From positions 806,001 through 870,000 of the forward strand of contig NZ_AP025344.1 in assembly GCF_021654795.1 (NCBI RefSeq): a stretch of DNA of 64,000 nucleotides, read 5' to 3'. Made by a program: the position numbers and the translations under genes. Below, one piece after another: positions 1 through 9,417 of this stretch. How positions within the stretch are numbered: position 1 is the stretch's first letter; every line of letters begins with the position of its first letter. Source of the stretch: Paenibacillus dendritiformis (GTDB lineage: Bacteria > Bacillota > Bacilli > Paenibacillales > Paenibacillaceae). The notes beneath the pieces were generated by a model, which was not told the origin of the DNA, ran no database searches, and worked only from the letters and a program-made list of their open reading frames with translations.

Positions 1-2
1 GG

Positions 3-3000
3 GACGGTGCAGCACTGAATCTCAGCGACCCGAATTGTGAAGTTCAGGTGGAAGCCGAACCGGGCGCGGGCGGCACGACAGTTCTGAAATTCAAAATGAA
101 GGACCCGAATAAGTTTTACCAGTTTGTGTACCAAACAGAGGTTGATCCTTCTAAAGCGAAAGCTGGCGACAAAATGGGCAACGAGGTAAAGCTGACGGGC
201 GATGATAAGCTGAATTCTATCAGCGCCAAAAGTGAGAGCACGCTGGACAGTTCTGACGTAGCCGGCAGTTCGAGCACCAATGCTCTGCTGCCGCTGAAAA
301 AGGTGGACCCTGACGGCAATCCGCTGCAGGGCGTAGAGTTTACGCTGTATAAGAAAGACGGCGGAGCGCAAGCTGCTAGTGGAAAAACCGGCAAGGACGG
401 CAAGCTCAATTTGCTCTTTCCGAATCCAGGCTATTATGAGCTGAAGGAAACCTATATTGACACAACGACATGGTTGCCGACGACACGAATTTATCAGGTG
501 TATGTAGGTAACACACCCGGGAAGCCCATCTGGGTAGACGGGGTAAAAGTAACCTCTGATAATCCGCTAATCGTGCCAACACCTATTGCCGGCAAGCTGA
601 CGATCAGTAATACGGTGGCAGGCAACGGCGGCGATCAGAATAAGGAATTTGTGTTCACCATCACCTTTGAGGGTGAGGGCAAGGGTGACAGTTATCCTTA
701 TATCAAGCCAGATGGCACGAGCGGAATGATCAAAAACGGCGATAATATCCAGTTGAAGCATGGACAAACTGCTGTCATTCCGAAACTGCCCAAGGATCTG
801 GTATACACCGTAACCGAAAATGATTACTCGGCAGTCGGCTATAGCACTGACCCGGCGAAGGGAATTCATACCGGCACGATCGTTGGGAATGGCGACCACA
901 AGGCACCGTTCGTCAACACTCGGATGGTATACGGCCGTCTGCTGATCGGTAATACAGTGACCGGTAACGGCGGCGACAAACATAAGGAGTTTACCTACAA
1001 AGTAAACTTCACAGGTTCATATGGCGCAGGAGATGAGTATACCTATACCAAGTCGAACGGCGGTACAGGAACGATCATATCCGGCGGGACTATCACGCTC
1101 AAGCACGGCGAGACGGTCACTGTGGACAACCTGCCCGAGGGACTTACTTACACCGTCGAGCAGACAGCTTACACTAGCGAGGACTACGAGACCACCCCGG
1201 CGGAGCTGACACTTACCGGCAGCATCGTGCAGGCGACAACGGCCGAAGCCAATTTCGTCAATCATAGAGATTTGCCTGGCGGCCTGCTGATCAGAAATAC
1301 GGTGACAGGCAACGGCGGCGATGTGAACAAGGAATTTGAGTACACCGTCACTTTCACCGGAGCAGGTGCAGACAGAACGTATACCTATACGAAGCCTGAC
1401 GGTACTACAGGAACGATCCGATCGGGAGACAAGCTTCTGCTCAAGCACGGACAGACGGTTACCATTGCGGGCATCCTCAAGGACACCTTGTATATCGTAA
1501 CCGAAGCGGATTATACGTCGGACGGTTATACGACCGACCCGGAGAGCCGGGAGTATACAGGCAATATCAAGGAGGATGAAATCGCCCAGGTTCCTTTTGT
1601 GAATGCCAGATACCTTCCTGGTACGCTTGCCTTAGAACCAAAAACTGCGAAGGTGCCTGGAGACGGCAAGACTCCCTCCGAGTTGACAGCCACTCTCACG
1701 GGAACGGATGGCAACCCGGTAGAGGGCAAGAAGATTGTGTTTAAGCTGGAGGATGGTACGGTAATAGGAACGGCGGTTACCGACGAAGACGGCAAGGCAA
1801 AGATTCACTATACGCCGCCGAAGTTGAGTGATACAACGCCGAAGGAGCACGAGATCACTGCGACCACCACAGCCACCAGTCCATCGGGTGTGCCATACAA
1901 CGAGGATAAGGCAATCGTCATCGCTATGCCGGCGGCGCTTACGGGTGTTCTGCGGGACAATAATACGGGATTGGTCATTCCCAATGCGGTCATTATCGTG
2001 AAGAACGTGAAGACCGGTGAGGAGCAAACGATCACCACCGATTCGGAGGGAAAATACTACCATCCAGTTCAGCGGGATGAAGAGTATACCATTTCTTACA
2101 GTAAGATGGTTGACATTGACGGGATATCAACGCCTGTTCCATTCACACAAAAGGCATACATTGAGGGCACCAATCCCACAACGGAGGGGAACCTCATTCC
2201 GGCAGAAATCACTGCGGTTGGTATCGTGCTCTTCAAGCAGCCCGATGGGAAGACTTCGCTCCTTAACAATGCCTTGGCCGGCAAGCTGCACGTCTACTTG
2301 AAGGATGAGAACGGCAGCTATATTTCGGAGAACGGCGTTCCGAAAGCATTCCCTTTGCAAAACAACGGCACATTCTCTGCGGCAGGGTTATCCACGGGTA
2401 AGTATACGATGGAAGTACGTTATGAATTTGAGCCGGGCAAAGAACTGACGCTTATTCGGGATGCGAAGCTGGACGTGAAAGCGAACGGTGAATTGAATAT
2501 TTCGCAGGAGCTCGTTGACCCGTATGGCATCATTACGGACGCAACCACTGGCGCAACCATCGAAGGCGCTGAAGTGACGCTGTATTATGCGGATACCCCG
2601 AGGAATATAGCGAACGGTATCGTTCCGGGCACGAAAGTAACGTTGCCTGTGATTCCGGGCTTTGCTCCGAACGATAACGCCAGCCCAAGCCAGAAGAGCG
2701 ACGCAACCGGAGCATATGCCTATATGGTGTTCCCGGACACGGATTATTATCTGGTTGTAACCAAATCCGGGTATGTGACATATACGAGCCCAACCATCTC
2801 GGTCGGAAGCGACATCGTACGCTACGATGTACAGTTGACGCCGACTAATGGTTCCGGCAGCGGCAACGCCGGAACCGGCAACGGCAACGCCGGAACCGGC
2901 AACGGCAACACCGGAACCGGCAACGGCAACGCCGGAACCGGCAACGGCAACGCCGGAACCGGCAACGGCAACACCGGAACCGGCAACGGCAACGCCGGAA

Positions 3001-3386
3001 CCGGCAACGGCAACACCGGAACCGGCAACGGCAATACCGGAACCGGCAACGGCAATACCGGAACCGGCAACGGCAACACTGGAGCCGGCAGCGGCAACAC
3101 CGGAACCGGCAGCGGCAACACTGGAGCCGGCAACGGCAACACCGGAACCGGCAACGGCAACACTGGAGCCAGCAACGGCAACACCGGAACCGGCAACGGC
3201 AACGGCAACACCGGAACCGGTAACGGCAACACCGGAGCCGGCCACCGTAACAACGGGCTGGACAATGTTCCGACAACAGGAGATAATAGCCCATCGCCAA
3301 TCTTCTATATGGCTTTGGCACTGATGTCCCTGATGGCGATCGGATTCTGTCTGCTCAGCGGCAAGAAGAAAAAGAACATTCAGTAA
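3..3386 (+). CDS. Cell-wall-anchored repeat-rich surface protein (5' truncated by window)
   Basis: Large sortase-anchored surface protein. The frame is open from base 3, upstream of the first usable GTG at 48, so the signal peptide and first domains lie outside the window. Visible order: an adhesin-like end; a SpaA/Cna-B-like domain at about 290-545; three tandem repeats of about 115 residues beginning near 588, 930 and 1275, each opening with a GxLxIxNTVxGNGGD motif; an Ig-like (Big-1-type) domain at about 1620-1930; carboxypeptidase-regulatory-like beta domains at about 1930-2840; a Gly/Asn/Thr stalk of 7-residue repeats (2862-3242); then VPTTG, a hydrophobic helix and a KKKK tail, the layout of a sortase sorting signal. 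A class B sortase gene starts 20 bases downstream and is probably its dedicated anchoring enzyme. Role in adhesion or surface coating is inferred; the ligand is unknown. Confidence 0.9.
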   Translation, partial: DGAALNLSDPNCEVQVEAEPGAGGTTVLKFKMKDPNKFYQFVYQTEVDPSKAKAGDKMGNEVKLTGDDKLNSISAKSESTLDSSDVAGSSSTNALLPLKKVDPDGNPLQGVEFTLYKKDGGAQAASGKTGKDGKLNLLFPNPGYYELKETYIDTTTWLPTTRIYQVYVGNTPGKPIWVDGVKVTSDNPLIVPTPIAGKLTISNTVAGNGGDQNKEFVFTITFEGEGKGDSYPYIKPDGTSGMIKNGDNIQLKHGQTAVIPKLPKDLVYTVTENDYSAVGYSTDPAKGIHTGTIVGNGDHKAPFVNTRMVYGRLLIGNTVTGNGGDKHKEFTYKVNFTGSYGAGDEYTYTKSNGGTGTIISGGTITLKHGETVTVDNLPEGLTYTVEQTAYTSEDYETTPAELTLTGSIVQATTAEANFVNHRDLPGGLLIRNTVTGNGGDVNKEFEYTVTFTGAGADRTYTYTKPDGTTGTIRSGDKLLLKHGQTVTIAGILKDTLYIVTEADYTSDGYTTDPESREYTGNIKEDEIAQVPFVNARYLPGTLALEPKTAKVPGDGKTPSELTATLTGTDGNPVEGKKIVFKLEDGTVIGTAVTDEDGKAKIHYTPPKLSDTTPKEHEITATTTATSPSGVPYNEDKAIVIAMPAALTGVLRDNNTGLVIPNAVIIVKNVKTGEEQTITTDSEGKYYHPVQRDEEYTISYSKMVDIDGISTPVPFTQKAYIEGTNPTTEGNLIPAEITAVGIVLFKQPDGKTSLLNNALAGKLHVYLKDENGSYISENGVPKAFPLQNNGTFSAAGLSTGKYTMEVRYEFEPGKELTLIRDAKLDVKANGELNISQELVDPYGIITDATTGATIEGAEVTLYYADTPRNIANGIVPGTKVTLPVIPGFAPNDNASPSQKSDATGAYAYMVFPDTDYYLVVTKSGYVTYTSPTISVGSDIVRYDVQLTPTNGSGSGNAGTGNGNAGTGNGNTGTGNGNAGTGNGNAGTGNGNTGTGNGNAGTGNGNTGTGNGNTGTGNGNTGTGNGNTGAGSGNTGTGSGNTGAGNGNTGTGNGNTGASNGNTGTGNGNGNTGTGNGNTGAGHRNNGLDNVPTTGDNSPSPIFYMALALMSLMAIGFCLLSGKKKKNIQ
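2862..3242 (+). repeat. 21-bp tandem repeat, about 18 copies, coding for the GNxGxGN stalk
   Basis: The unit is GGC AAC (G/A)CC GGA (A/G)CC GGC AAC with few variants, encoding Gly-Asn-Ala/Thr-Gly-Thr/Ala-Gly-Asn. One unit near 3190-3210 carries six extra bases. The unit is a multiple of three and contains no stop in any frame, so all six frames stay open through it and produce spurious long ORFs. Such arrays change copy number by slippage or recombination without a frameshift, so stalk length probably varies between strains (inference). Confidence 0.95.
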
Positions 3387-3405
3387 CAGGAAAGGCGGTA
3401 AGAAA

Positions 3406-4185
3406 ATGAGCAAAACGAAAAAAATTCTTACCGCCTTTTTCACTGTTCTGTTGGTTTTTTCTCTCGTCTCGATGGCGAGAACTTACCTGCAGGATTATGA
3501 TGAACAGCAGCAAATTAAAGAGTTGGCAGAAATACGGGAAAAAGAAGCGGAGACAGGCGAGGGTGCAGCAACACCATCACCTTTTATCCCGAAGTCGCAT
3601 GAGCCGGTTATGCTCCCCGAATTTCAAGAGCTTTACAAGAGAAACCCGGACATCGTCGGTTGGCTAAAAATTGACGGCAGCCGAATTGATTACCCGATTA
3701 TGCAGAACCAGCAGGATGCGCAATACTATCTCAATCATGGTTTCGATAAAAAGAAAAACAAAAACGGACTCCCCTTTTTGGATGAACACAGCCGGATAAA
3801 CGGTTCAGACATTTTGCTGATTCACGGACATCACATGAAAAGCGGCGCGTTGTTTGCGGATTTGATGAAGTATAAGAAAGAAAGCTATTATAAGGAACAT
3901 GCTGAAATCGAGTTCAGTTCGCTTTACGAGAAGGAAGAATATGAAATTGTTGCCGTTATTCTCTCAAAAGTTTATCGCAAAACGGACGACGTTTTTAAAT
4001 ACTACCAGATTGAGAAGGCAGGAACATCCGACGAGTTTGAATCATATATCCAGAACATCAAAAAACTCGCTCTATACGACACCGGCGTGACAGCCCGGTA
4101 TGGCGACAAGCTTATTGTTCTGTCTACGTGTGAATACTCGACCGAAGACGGCCGGTTAGCGGTGGTCGCCCGAAAGCGTACATGA
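3406..4185 (+). CDS. srtB: Class B sortase
   Basis: Transpeptidase of 259 residues that cleaves a C-terminal sorting motif and joins the protein to cell-wall peptidoglycan on the outer membrane face. An N-terminal signal-anchor helix (about residues 5-25) is followed by the sortase beta-barrel starting at DIVGWLKIDGSRIDYPIMQ, typical of class B. The catalytic His lies in the IHGHHM segment (residues 139-144), the catalytic Cys is residue 242 in LSTCEYS, and the expected Arg follows in GRLAVVARK. The start at 3406 has an AAAGGCGG ribosome site. The gene directly follows the VPTTG surface protein, probably in the same operon. Class B enzymes often serve one or few substrates, so pairing with the upstream protein is the likely reading. 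Confidence 0.92.
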   Translation: MSKTKKILTAFFTVLLVFSLVSMARTYLQDYDEQQQIKELAEIREKEAETGEGAATPSPFIPKSHEPVMLPEFQELYKRNPDIVGWLKIDGSRIDYPIMQNQQDAQYYLNHGFDKKKNKNGLPFLDEHSRINGSDILLIHGHHMKSGALFADLMKYKKESYYKEHAEIEFSSLYEKEEYEIVAVILSKVYRKTDDVFKYYQIEKAGTSDEFESYIQNIKKLALYDTGVTARYGDKLIVLSTCEYSTEDGRLAVVARKRT

Positions 4186-4768
4186 CGATGATGGGCTTAC
4201 CCCCTCAAGTGAACAATAACGTAGCGGAACTTCTTCGCCAAACTCTGAAGAACGAGAAAGCAAACTTTTCAGCCCTTTCGCTTCCCAATAGGAGGTCGGA
4301 AGGGCATTATTTACATTTTCGAGCCATTTCCCAAGGGCCCGGCGGGAATTAGCCATCATGAGGATTCAGCGCGACTTTCTCAGCCGCGGTTACGAAGATA
4401 CTTTGCGTATTCCGCAGGCCCCCAGATAAGAACGTCATCTTTCCGCCCGCGCATGCCAACCCCCATTCCGGACTTTCATCGTATAGATGACAATTTGCTT
4501 TTTTAAATTTTCTGTTTACTTTTCCAAAAAAATGGTGGTAAAATAAAGACAGTTGGGAAAAAGAGTAATTTATTTACCGAAAATCCCAATTAATTAATGA
4601 CATTAAGAAAGGGGGGAGCCAGGAAATCTCACGGAGGTAGAACCGAAAAAAGGAGGCTTGATAAATCTAAATCTTGAATGCGCTTTCTCAGCATCGTGAC
4701 AAACTCTATTTCATTATGCTGAACACCAGAAAGCAGCACAAATTATTTATTTCCATGGAGGAGGGATA
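4186..4768. other. 583-bp intergenic stretch with protease promoter and long leader
   Basis: No convincing gene. The first 300 bases show only short ORFs without family character. The second half holds the promoter at 4515-4544 and a leader of about 220 bases with two extra Shine-Dalgarno-like runs (near 4633 and 4652) before the real site GGAGGAGGG at 4757-4765. No terminator for the sortase gene was recognised. Confidence 0.6.
4515..4544 (+). promoter_or_regulatory. Putative sigma-A promoter of the subtilase gene
   Basis: TTTACT at 4515-4520 and TAAAAT at 4539-4544 with an 18-base spacer, in an A/T-rich block. It would give a 5' leader of roughly 220 bases before the protease start at 4769. 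Confidence 0.5.
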
Positions 4769-6508
4769 ATGATGAAGAAGTTTCTAAGCTCTGTTTTAGC
4801 CGCCATTTTGTTAATGGTCACTTTATTAACAGGGGTGTCGTTTGGCAGCCCCGCTCAGGGTCACTCGGCTGATTATATTGAAGGTCAACTCGTAGTGTCG
4901 CTCGAGGAACCTTTCATGGATTCGAGCCAAAGCGTGGATGATATATTGATGGAAGCGGATTCGCTCACGGAGAGCGGTTTTGCTATTGCCGATTCACTGT
5001 TCGGGCAGGATGCCGACACTTTCTCGGTGCAAGCGCTGGATAGCGATGTAAGGGCTACGGCGATAGAGCAAATGGGCTTGGTCTATTTGGTCGAGTACTC
5101 TGTAAAGGACTACAAGTCAATCGAGTCCGCAAAAAACACTTTGGAGAAAACATTAGAGAACCTCGGTTTCAATGTTCGGTACATCTCGGAAAACCGCAAA
5201 ATGTACGCGCTTGAAACCGCAACCGCGCAAGATATTTCACCTCAAGATATTCACAACAACCAACGCTGGCATTATGAGATGATTAAGGTTCCGCAAGCCT
5301 GGGGGATTACGACCGGGTCGAGCTCAGTGCGGATCGGCGTGCTTGACACGGGAATTGACAGCAACCATCCTAGCTTGAAAAATCTGGTGAATACTAGCTT
5401 GGGCCGCAGCTTTGTAGGCGGTACCACAAACGATGGTAATGGGCACGGCACTCATGTCGCGGGAACGATCGCCAGTTATGGATCGGTGTCAGGCGTCATG
5501 CAGAACGCGACCTTGATTCCTATTAAAGTGCTTAGCGACAGCGGTTCCGGTTCGATGTATGGCGTTCAACAAGGCATTGTTCACGCCGCTAATATTAGAG
5601 CCGATGTCATCAATATGTCGCTGGGTGGCGGCGGCTACGATCGCGGGATGGAGGAAGCGATTCAAACCGCAGTCAGCTTGGGCACCATCGTGGTGGCGGC
5701 TGCGGGCAATGACGGACGCCCAAGCATCTCTTATCCGGCAGCTTACAGCGGATCAATCGCGGTTGGTTCCGTTACCTCGAGCAGAACGCGTTCAAGCTTC
5801 TCCAATTATGGACCGGGTCTTGATGTGATGGCTCCTGGGTCGAACATATACAGCACATATAAGAACGGCCAATACACAACCTTGTCTGGAACCTCGATGG
5901 CAACCCCTCATGTGACTGGCGTATTCGGGCTGATGAGATCGGTCAATCCGAATCTGAGCCCTGCTGCGGCCGGAGATATTCTCCGGAATACAGCGCAGCC
6001 TGCCGGAAGCTCTGATCAGTATGGGCATGGCATTGTTGATGCGCACGCTGCTGTGCTAGCGGCAGCCGGCGGGGGCGATACGCCAGCCCCGAGCGCACCT
6101 GGCGATTTAATATCCACGGGCCAAACTGGCACAAGCGTATCGCTTAGCTGGAATCCTCCCACGGACAACGAGGGCGTAACCGCTTATGAAGTATATAACG
6201 GAGACTCGTTAGCTGCCACAGTCACGACTACTTCGGCGACGGTTACCGACTTGACGGCCAATACCACATATACGTTCACGGTTAGATCGGTAGACGCCTC
6301 AGGGAACCGTTCCGAAGCAAGCAACGCCGTAACGGTAACGACGGATTCCGATTCGTCACAACCGTCTCCGACTTGGGCTCCAGGGATATCGTATAAAATC
6401 GGAGAGGAAGTAATCTACGACGGAGCAACGTACCAGTGTCTTCAAGAACATCTTTCGATGGCGGGCTGGGAACCGCTTAACGTACCGGCGTTATGGTTAG
6501 TGAAATAG
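4769..6508 (+). CDS. Secreted S8 subtilisin-like serine protease with FnIII and carbohydrate-binding modules
   Basis: Extracellular subtilase of 579 residues. Signal peptide at residues 1-30; propeptide to about residue 150; catalytic domain at about 165-435 with the triad Asp193 (GVLDTGID), His226 (NGHGTHVAGT) and Ser376 (GTSMATPH), and oxyanion Asn in AAAGNDG. A fibronectin type III domain follows (about 445-525), then a C-terminal CBM5/12-like chitin-binding module with the W-x-Y-x-x-G pattern and two aromatic residues (WAPGISYKIGEEVIYDG). The module suggests binding to chitin or a similar polymer, fitting an insect- or fungus-associated lifestyle (inference). Start ATG 4769 (or 4772) lies 3 bases after a GGAGGAGGG run. 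A strong terminator follows at 6545. Confidence 0.93.
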   Translation: MMKKFLSSVLAAILLMVTLLTGVSFGSPAQGHSADYIEGQLVVSLEEPFMDSSQSVDDILMEADSLTESGFAIADSLFGQDADTFSVQALDSDVRATAIEQMGLVYLVEYSVKDYKSIESAKNTLEKTLENLGFNVRYISENRKMYALETATAQDISPQDIHNNQRWHYEMIKVPQAWGITTGSSSVRIGVLDTGIDSNHPSLKNLVNTSLGRSFVGGTTNDGNGHGTHVAGTIASYGSVSGVMQNATLIPIKVLSDSGSGSMYGVQQGIVHAANIRADVINMSLGGGGYDRGMEEAIQTAVSLGTIVVAAAGNDGRPSISYPAAYSGSIAVGSVTSSRTRSSFSNYGPGLDVMAPGSNIYSTYKNGQYTTLSGTSMATPHVTGVFGLMRSVNPNLSPAAAGDILRNTAQPAGSSDQYGHGIVDAHAAVLAAAGGGDTPAPSAPGDLISTGQTGTSVSLSWNPPTDNEGVTAYEVYNGDSLAATVTTTSATVTDLTANTTYTFTVRSVDASGNRSEASNAVTVTTDSDSSQPSPTWAPGISYKIGEEVIYDGATYQCLQEHLSMAGWEPLNVPALWLVK

Positions 6509-6544
6509 CATTGTTCAATTGATCCGGGGAACCGCTCCCCGAAC

Positions 6545-6582
6545 AAAGCGCCTTCGCAGATCCGTCTGCAAGGCGCTTTTAT
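6545..6582 (+). terminator. Rho-independent terminator of the subtilase gene
   Basis: AAAGCGCCTT and AAGGCGCTTT form a long stem, with further pairing CGCAGA/TCTGC inside, followed by T residues. Confidence 0.85.
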
Positions 6583-6641
6583 TCGCGAAATTATAATGGA
6601 AAAAGAATGAGTTGATTCCCCTATCGGGGCGGGGAAAACGC

Positions 6642-7580
6642 TTATAATTTTTGATAGTGATTAAAGAGACTCTCTGCTCGATCCTGGATAAGTTGTCTTA
6701 AGGATTCGGGCTTCACGGATATCACTTGATGGCCATATCTCATAAAATAGTCCGCGATAAACTCCTCTTCTCCTGGATTATAGAATCCCTTAATAACGGT
6801 TTTATGACCAATTTCTATTGTCATCGAAGGATAATGCTCTTTATAAAACAGATCCTTGGCTTGTTCTAAAATCTCTGCTTCAAACGCAATACTCATCTCC
6901 GACTGATACATTTCTAATGAACGACCAAGGAGTTCATCTATCGAGAAGCGTGACTTGTTGTCCTCCTCTTCGATCCCGGTTATTCTATCACATCTGAATA
7001 CGCGATATTTATTCGTGTGTCGCTCGACTCCAGCAGCATACCATTGACCAAACTTGGCGGAAATTTTGAAAAATTGAACCTGGTAGCTTTTTGTCCGCTT
7101 ATTTTTTTCATATTGAATTTTGCAGGTACTCTCATGAAGAATGCTTTTGAGTATCTTATCTAAAAAACGGCTCACATGATGATGCTGATATGTTTCAAAT
7201 TCCAGGATTTTTTTCATTTGATGAATCTGCTTGATTTGATTGTTGGAAAGACAGTTTTCAAACTTTTCATTAAGTTGAGTAACGCTTAAATGAAACGGGG
7301 TTGATTGATAAGATTCCAACGTTAACATAGCAAAGTACAGCGCATACACTTCATCCATCGTAAAAGTAATGGGGGACAGCAATCTATTTTTTAAGATACC
7401 ATATCGGCCATGTCTGCCATGCTGCGCATAAATAGGCATGCCTAATTGTTCCAATGAACTCACATCGCGCAGAGCTGTACTTTTGGAAATATGGTATTTC
7501 TCCATAAGGTCCTGTAAATTAAAGAACTCTCGACCGTTCAAGTATCTTATCATGTCATTTAATCTTTCCGATTTCTTCAT
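6642..7580 (-). CDS. WYL-domain transcriptional regulator (DeoR-type HTH, YafY family)
   Basis: A 312-residue DNA-binding regulator. The N-terminal winged helix (residues 1-60, KYHISKSTALRDVSSLEQLG) is of the DeoR/HTH_11 type; the C-terminal half carries a WYL-type ligand-sensing domain with the QWYAAGVERHTNKYRVFRCDRI segment. Full length for the family. It is transcribed divergently from the PhnB-like gene at 7692, with 111 bases between, so it probably controls that gene and itself. WYL proteins often respond to nucleic acid or small ligands; the signal here is unknown. Confidence 0.88.
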   Translation of the reverse strand: MKKSERLNDMIRYLNGREFFNLQDLMEKYHISKSTALRDVSSLEQLGMPIYAQHGRHGRYGILKNRLLSPITFTMDEVYALYFAMLTLESYQSTPFHLSVTQLNEKFENCLSNNQIKQIHQMKKILEFETYQHHHVSRFLDKILKSILHESTCKIQYEKNKRTKSYQVQFFKISAKFGQWYAAGVERHTNKYRVFRCDRITGIEEEDNKSRFSIDELLGRSLEMYQSEMSIAFEAEILEQAKDLFYKEHYPSMTIEIGHKTVIKGFYNPGEEEFIADYFMRYGHQVISVKPESLRQLIQDRAESLFNHYQKL

Positions 7581-7691
7581 CCATTCAATCCCCTTGTAAA
7601 GGTGTCATGTTTTGCTACCTTTCTATATTATAGTAAGCTCAAGGTATGAATATCAATTCGCCTTCATCATTATATAAAAGGAGACTGAACA

Positions 7692-8141
7692 ATGAGTGCC
7701 ACATTAGAAGCTGCTATTTTCTTATCCATGAACGGAAAAGCAAAAGAAGCTATAGATTTTTACAAGAAGCATTTTAACGCCGCGGAATTGTTGGTTGTTA
7801 CCTACGAAGATATGGCAAAACGCGACAACTCGCTGCAGCTTACCGATGAAAATAAGGATTATATTGCTCACTCTGTCTTATCCATCGGAAAAACCAGAGT
7901 CATGCTCGCAGAAGATACAATTGATGCAACAGAAAAGTATGTCATTGGCAACAACACCTCATTGTGCATTCAAAGTGCGGACTTCGAGGAAATTGAATCT
8001 TTTTATAAGAGCTTGACCGCAGATGAACGTGTGAGAATCATTGTTCCTTTATCGGCTAACGTGTTTAGCAAGGCATACGGTATTATTGAAGATCCGTTCG
8101 GCATTCAAATTCAACTCATGTTCGATGAGAGATTACAATAA
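7692..8141 (+). CDS. PhnB/YjdN-like VOC-fold protein
   Basis: A 149-residue vicinal-oxygen-chelate (glyoxalase/bleomycin-resistance) fold protein of the PhnB subgroup, recognisable from LSMNGKAKEAIDFYKKHFNA at the N-terminus and DPFGIQIQLMF at the C-terminus. Members are small cytosolic proteins of mostly unknown substrate. The start ATG follows AAAAGGAG by 7 bases. The gene is intact, but right after its stop lies a decapitated M20 peptidase gene, so a deletion has probably brought the two together. Likely regulated by the divergent WYL protein. Confidence 0.85.
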   Translation: MSATLEAAIFLSMNGKAKEAIDFYKKHFNAAELLVVTYEDMAKRDNSLQLTDENKDYIAHSVLSIGKTRVMLAEDTIDATEKYVIGNNTSLCIQSADFEEIESFYKSLTADERVRIIVPLSANVFSKAYGIIEDPFGIQIQLMFDERLQ

Positions 8142-8159
8142 GGGCGGCCTCCTTTTATT

Positions 8160-8963
8160 CATTGGTAAGCTATCTTTCCAAGAGGAACAAACCGCGAAAT
8201 ATATTCGCGGCTTCTATCAAGGCAAAGACGTGAAGCTGGATACGGAAGCCGGAAACGGGCACGGCATTATCGTCACGATTCAAGGCGGCAAGCCGGGCAA
8301 GACGATAGCGCTGCGGGCGGATTTCGATGCACTTCCCATTCTGGAGGAGACGGGTCTTCCCTTTGCTTCTGAAAATCCCGGCGTCATGCACGCTTGCGGC
8401 CACGACGGGCATACCGCTTACTTGCTCGTGCTTGCGGACTGCCTGATTCAGCTCAAGGATGAGCTTCCCGGCACGATTAAGATCATTCACCAGCATGCGG
8501 AGGAAACGCCTCCCGGGGGTGCGAAGAGCATCGTAGAATCCGGCCTGCTTGATGACGTGGATCAGATCTTCGGGGTTCACGTCTTCCCTACGGGGGATGT
8601 TGGTGAAGTCATGTACCGCAGCGGATATGCGATGGCAGGCCGCAGCTACTTCAAGCTCGGCATTCAGGGGAAAGGCGGCCACGGCTCCTCGCCGCATATG
8701 GCCAATGACGCGATCGTCGCCGCCGCGGAGTCGGCGATTATTTGACCGCCATCTTTGAAGGCGATATGCTATCCGGCTCTGGGGACTTTGCGTACTATTT
8801 GGATAAAATCCCAGGCTGCTTCTTCTACATTGGCTGCAAGCCGAAGAATGCGAAAGAGGTGTACTTCAACCACCATCCGAAGTTCGATATCGACGAGGAC
8901 GGGCTGCTCGTGGCCGCGAAGTCGGTCGCGGAGGTGGTGTGCGGGTATTATGGGTTGAAGTGA
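8160..8963 (+). pseudogene. M20-family amidohydrolase pseudogene (5' truncated, internal deletion)
   Basis: Remains of a metal-dependent amidohydrolase of about 390 residues. The first piece starts inside the protein at LSFQEEQTAKYIRGFYQG without a start codon, and carries ALRADFDALPI and HACGHDGHT, the metal-site signatures. It runs to AAESAII and stops at TGA 8743-8745. The frame then switches and only the C-terminal part (DFAYYLDKIPG to the end) remains, leaving more than 100 residues missing from the middle, including most of the dimerisation domain. The product cannot be functional. Both ends look like deletion junctions. Confidence 0.85.
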
Positions 8964-9417
8964 TGGGCGCAGTTGATGGATGGAAGGTTATAGGAAGCAT
9001 TTGAGAGTGGATTAGGGCTCTGAACGTTGAAAGCAAGCTTAGTTTTGTAAAATCGAATCGTGTTGAAGGTATCCCCTCGTGGTTGACAGCGTGAGATTGT
9101 TGGTGATGATCTCCGGTGTTGGGCGGAGGGGATATTTGTTTCATTAAAAACGTGTCCTTTGTATCCGGCGTCAAAGTAATGCTTGGATATGTCCATGACA
9201 GCCAAGTCTTTGAAGATGTTCTAGACGAGGTTACTCGCATGCGAAAGTGCATGCGACCTTTTCGAAGAGGCAGCCTGTCCATTTTTCTGAGCTGTTCACT
9301 TTGTAACTTGAATGTATGGGTACTTTGCCACAATTTTTAACAAAAAATGTTGCAAACTGTTGATAGATTTCACACTTGGAGCTTCTATATATTTAAACGT
9401 ATAGGGAGATGAAAAAT
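8964..9417. other. 454-bp non-coding stretch with a transposase relic and the promoter region of the Xre-AbrB gene
   Basis: It holds no intact gene. A short plus-strand transposase fragment sits at about 9135-9245. The last 80 bases are A/T-rich, contain TTGATA and TCTATATAT boxes, and end in the AGGGAG ribosome site for the gene starting at 9418. Confidence 0.55.
9135..9245 (+). mobile_element. Transposase relic (IS1182/IS5-type DDE fragment)
   Basis: Plus-strand translation gives VSGVKVMLGYVHDSQVFE and then DVLDEV, matching the catalytic-core region of DDE transposases where the H-x-x-x-N-V-H-D-S pattern is common. Flanking sequence on both sides is not recognisable and no terminal inverted repeats are seen. 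It is a dead fragment; the exact family is uncertain. Confidence 0.5.

Noticed and set aside
2862-3242. CRISPR-like regular repeats
   Set aside because: Units are contiguous with no spacers, in-frame and coding, so they form a tandem coding repeat.
2388-3443. 351-codon minus-strand frame and several other long frames through the repeat region
   Set aside because: The 21-bp unit has no stop in any frame; these frames have no ribosome site and no protein character besides the repeat.
4661-4702. Short leader peptide (TTG start, 13 codons) in the protease leader
   Set aside because: The Shine-Dalgarno run ends one base before the TTG, too close for normal initiation, and no control hairpin is linked to it.
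8866-9333. Minus-strand frames over the transposase relic
   Set aside because: The plus-strand reading carries the transposase-type motif; the minus-strand frames are its shadows.
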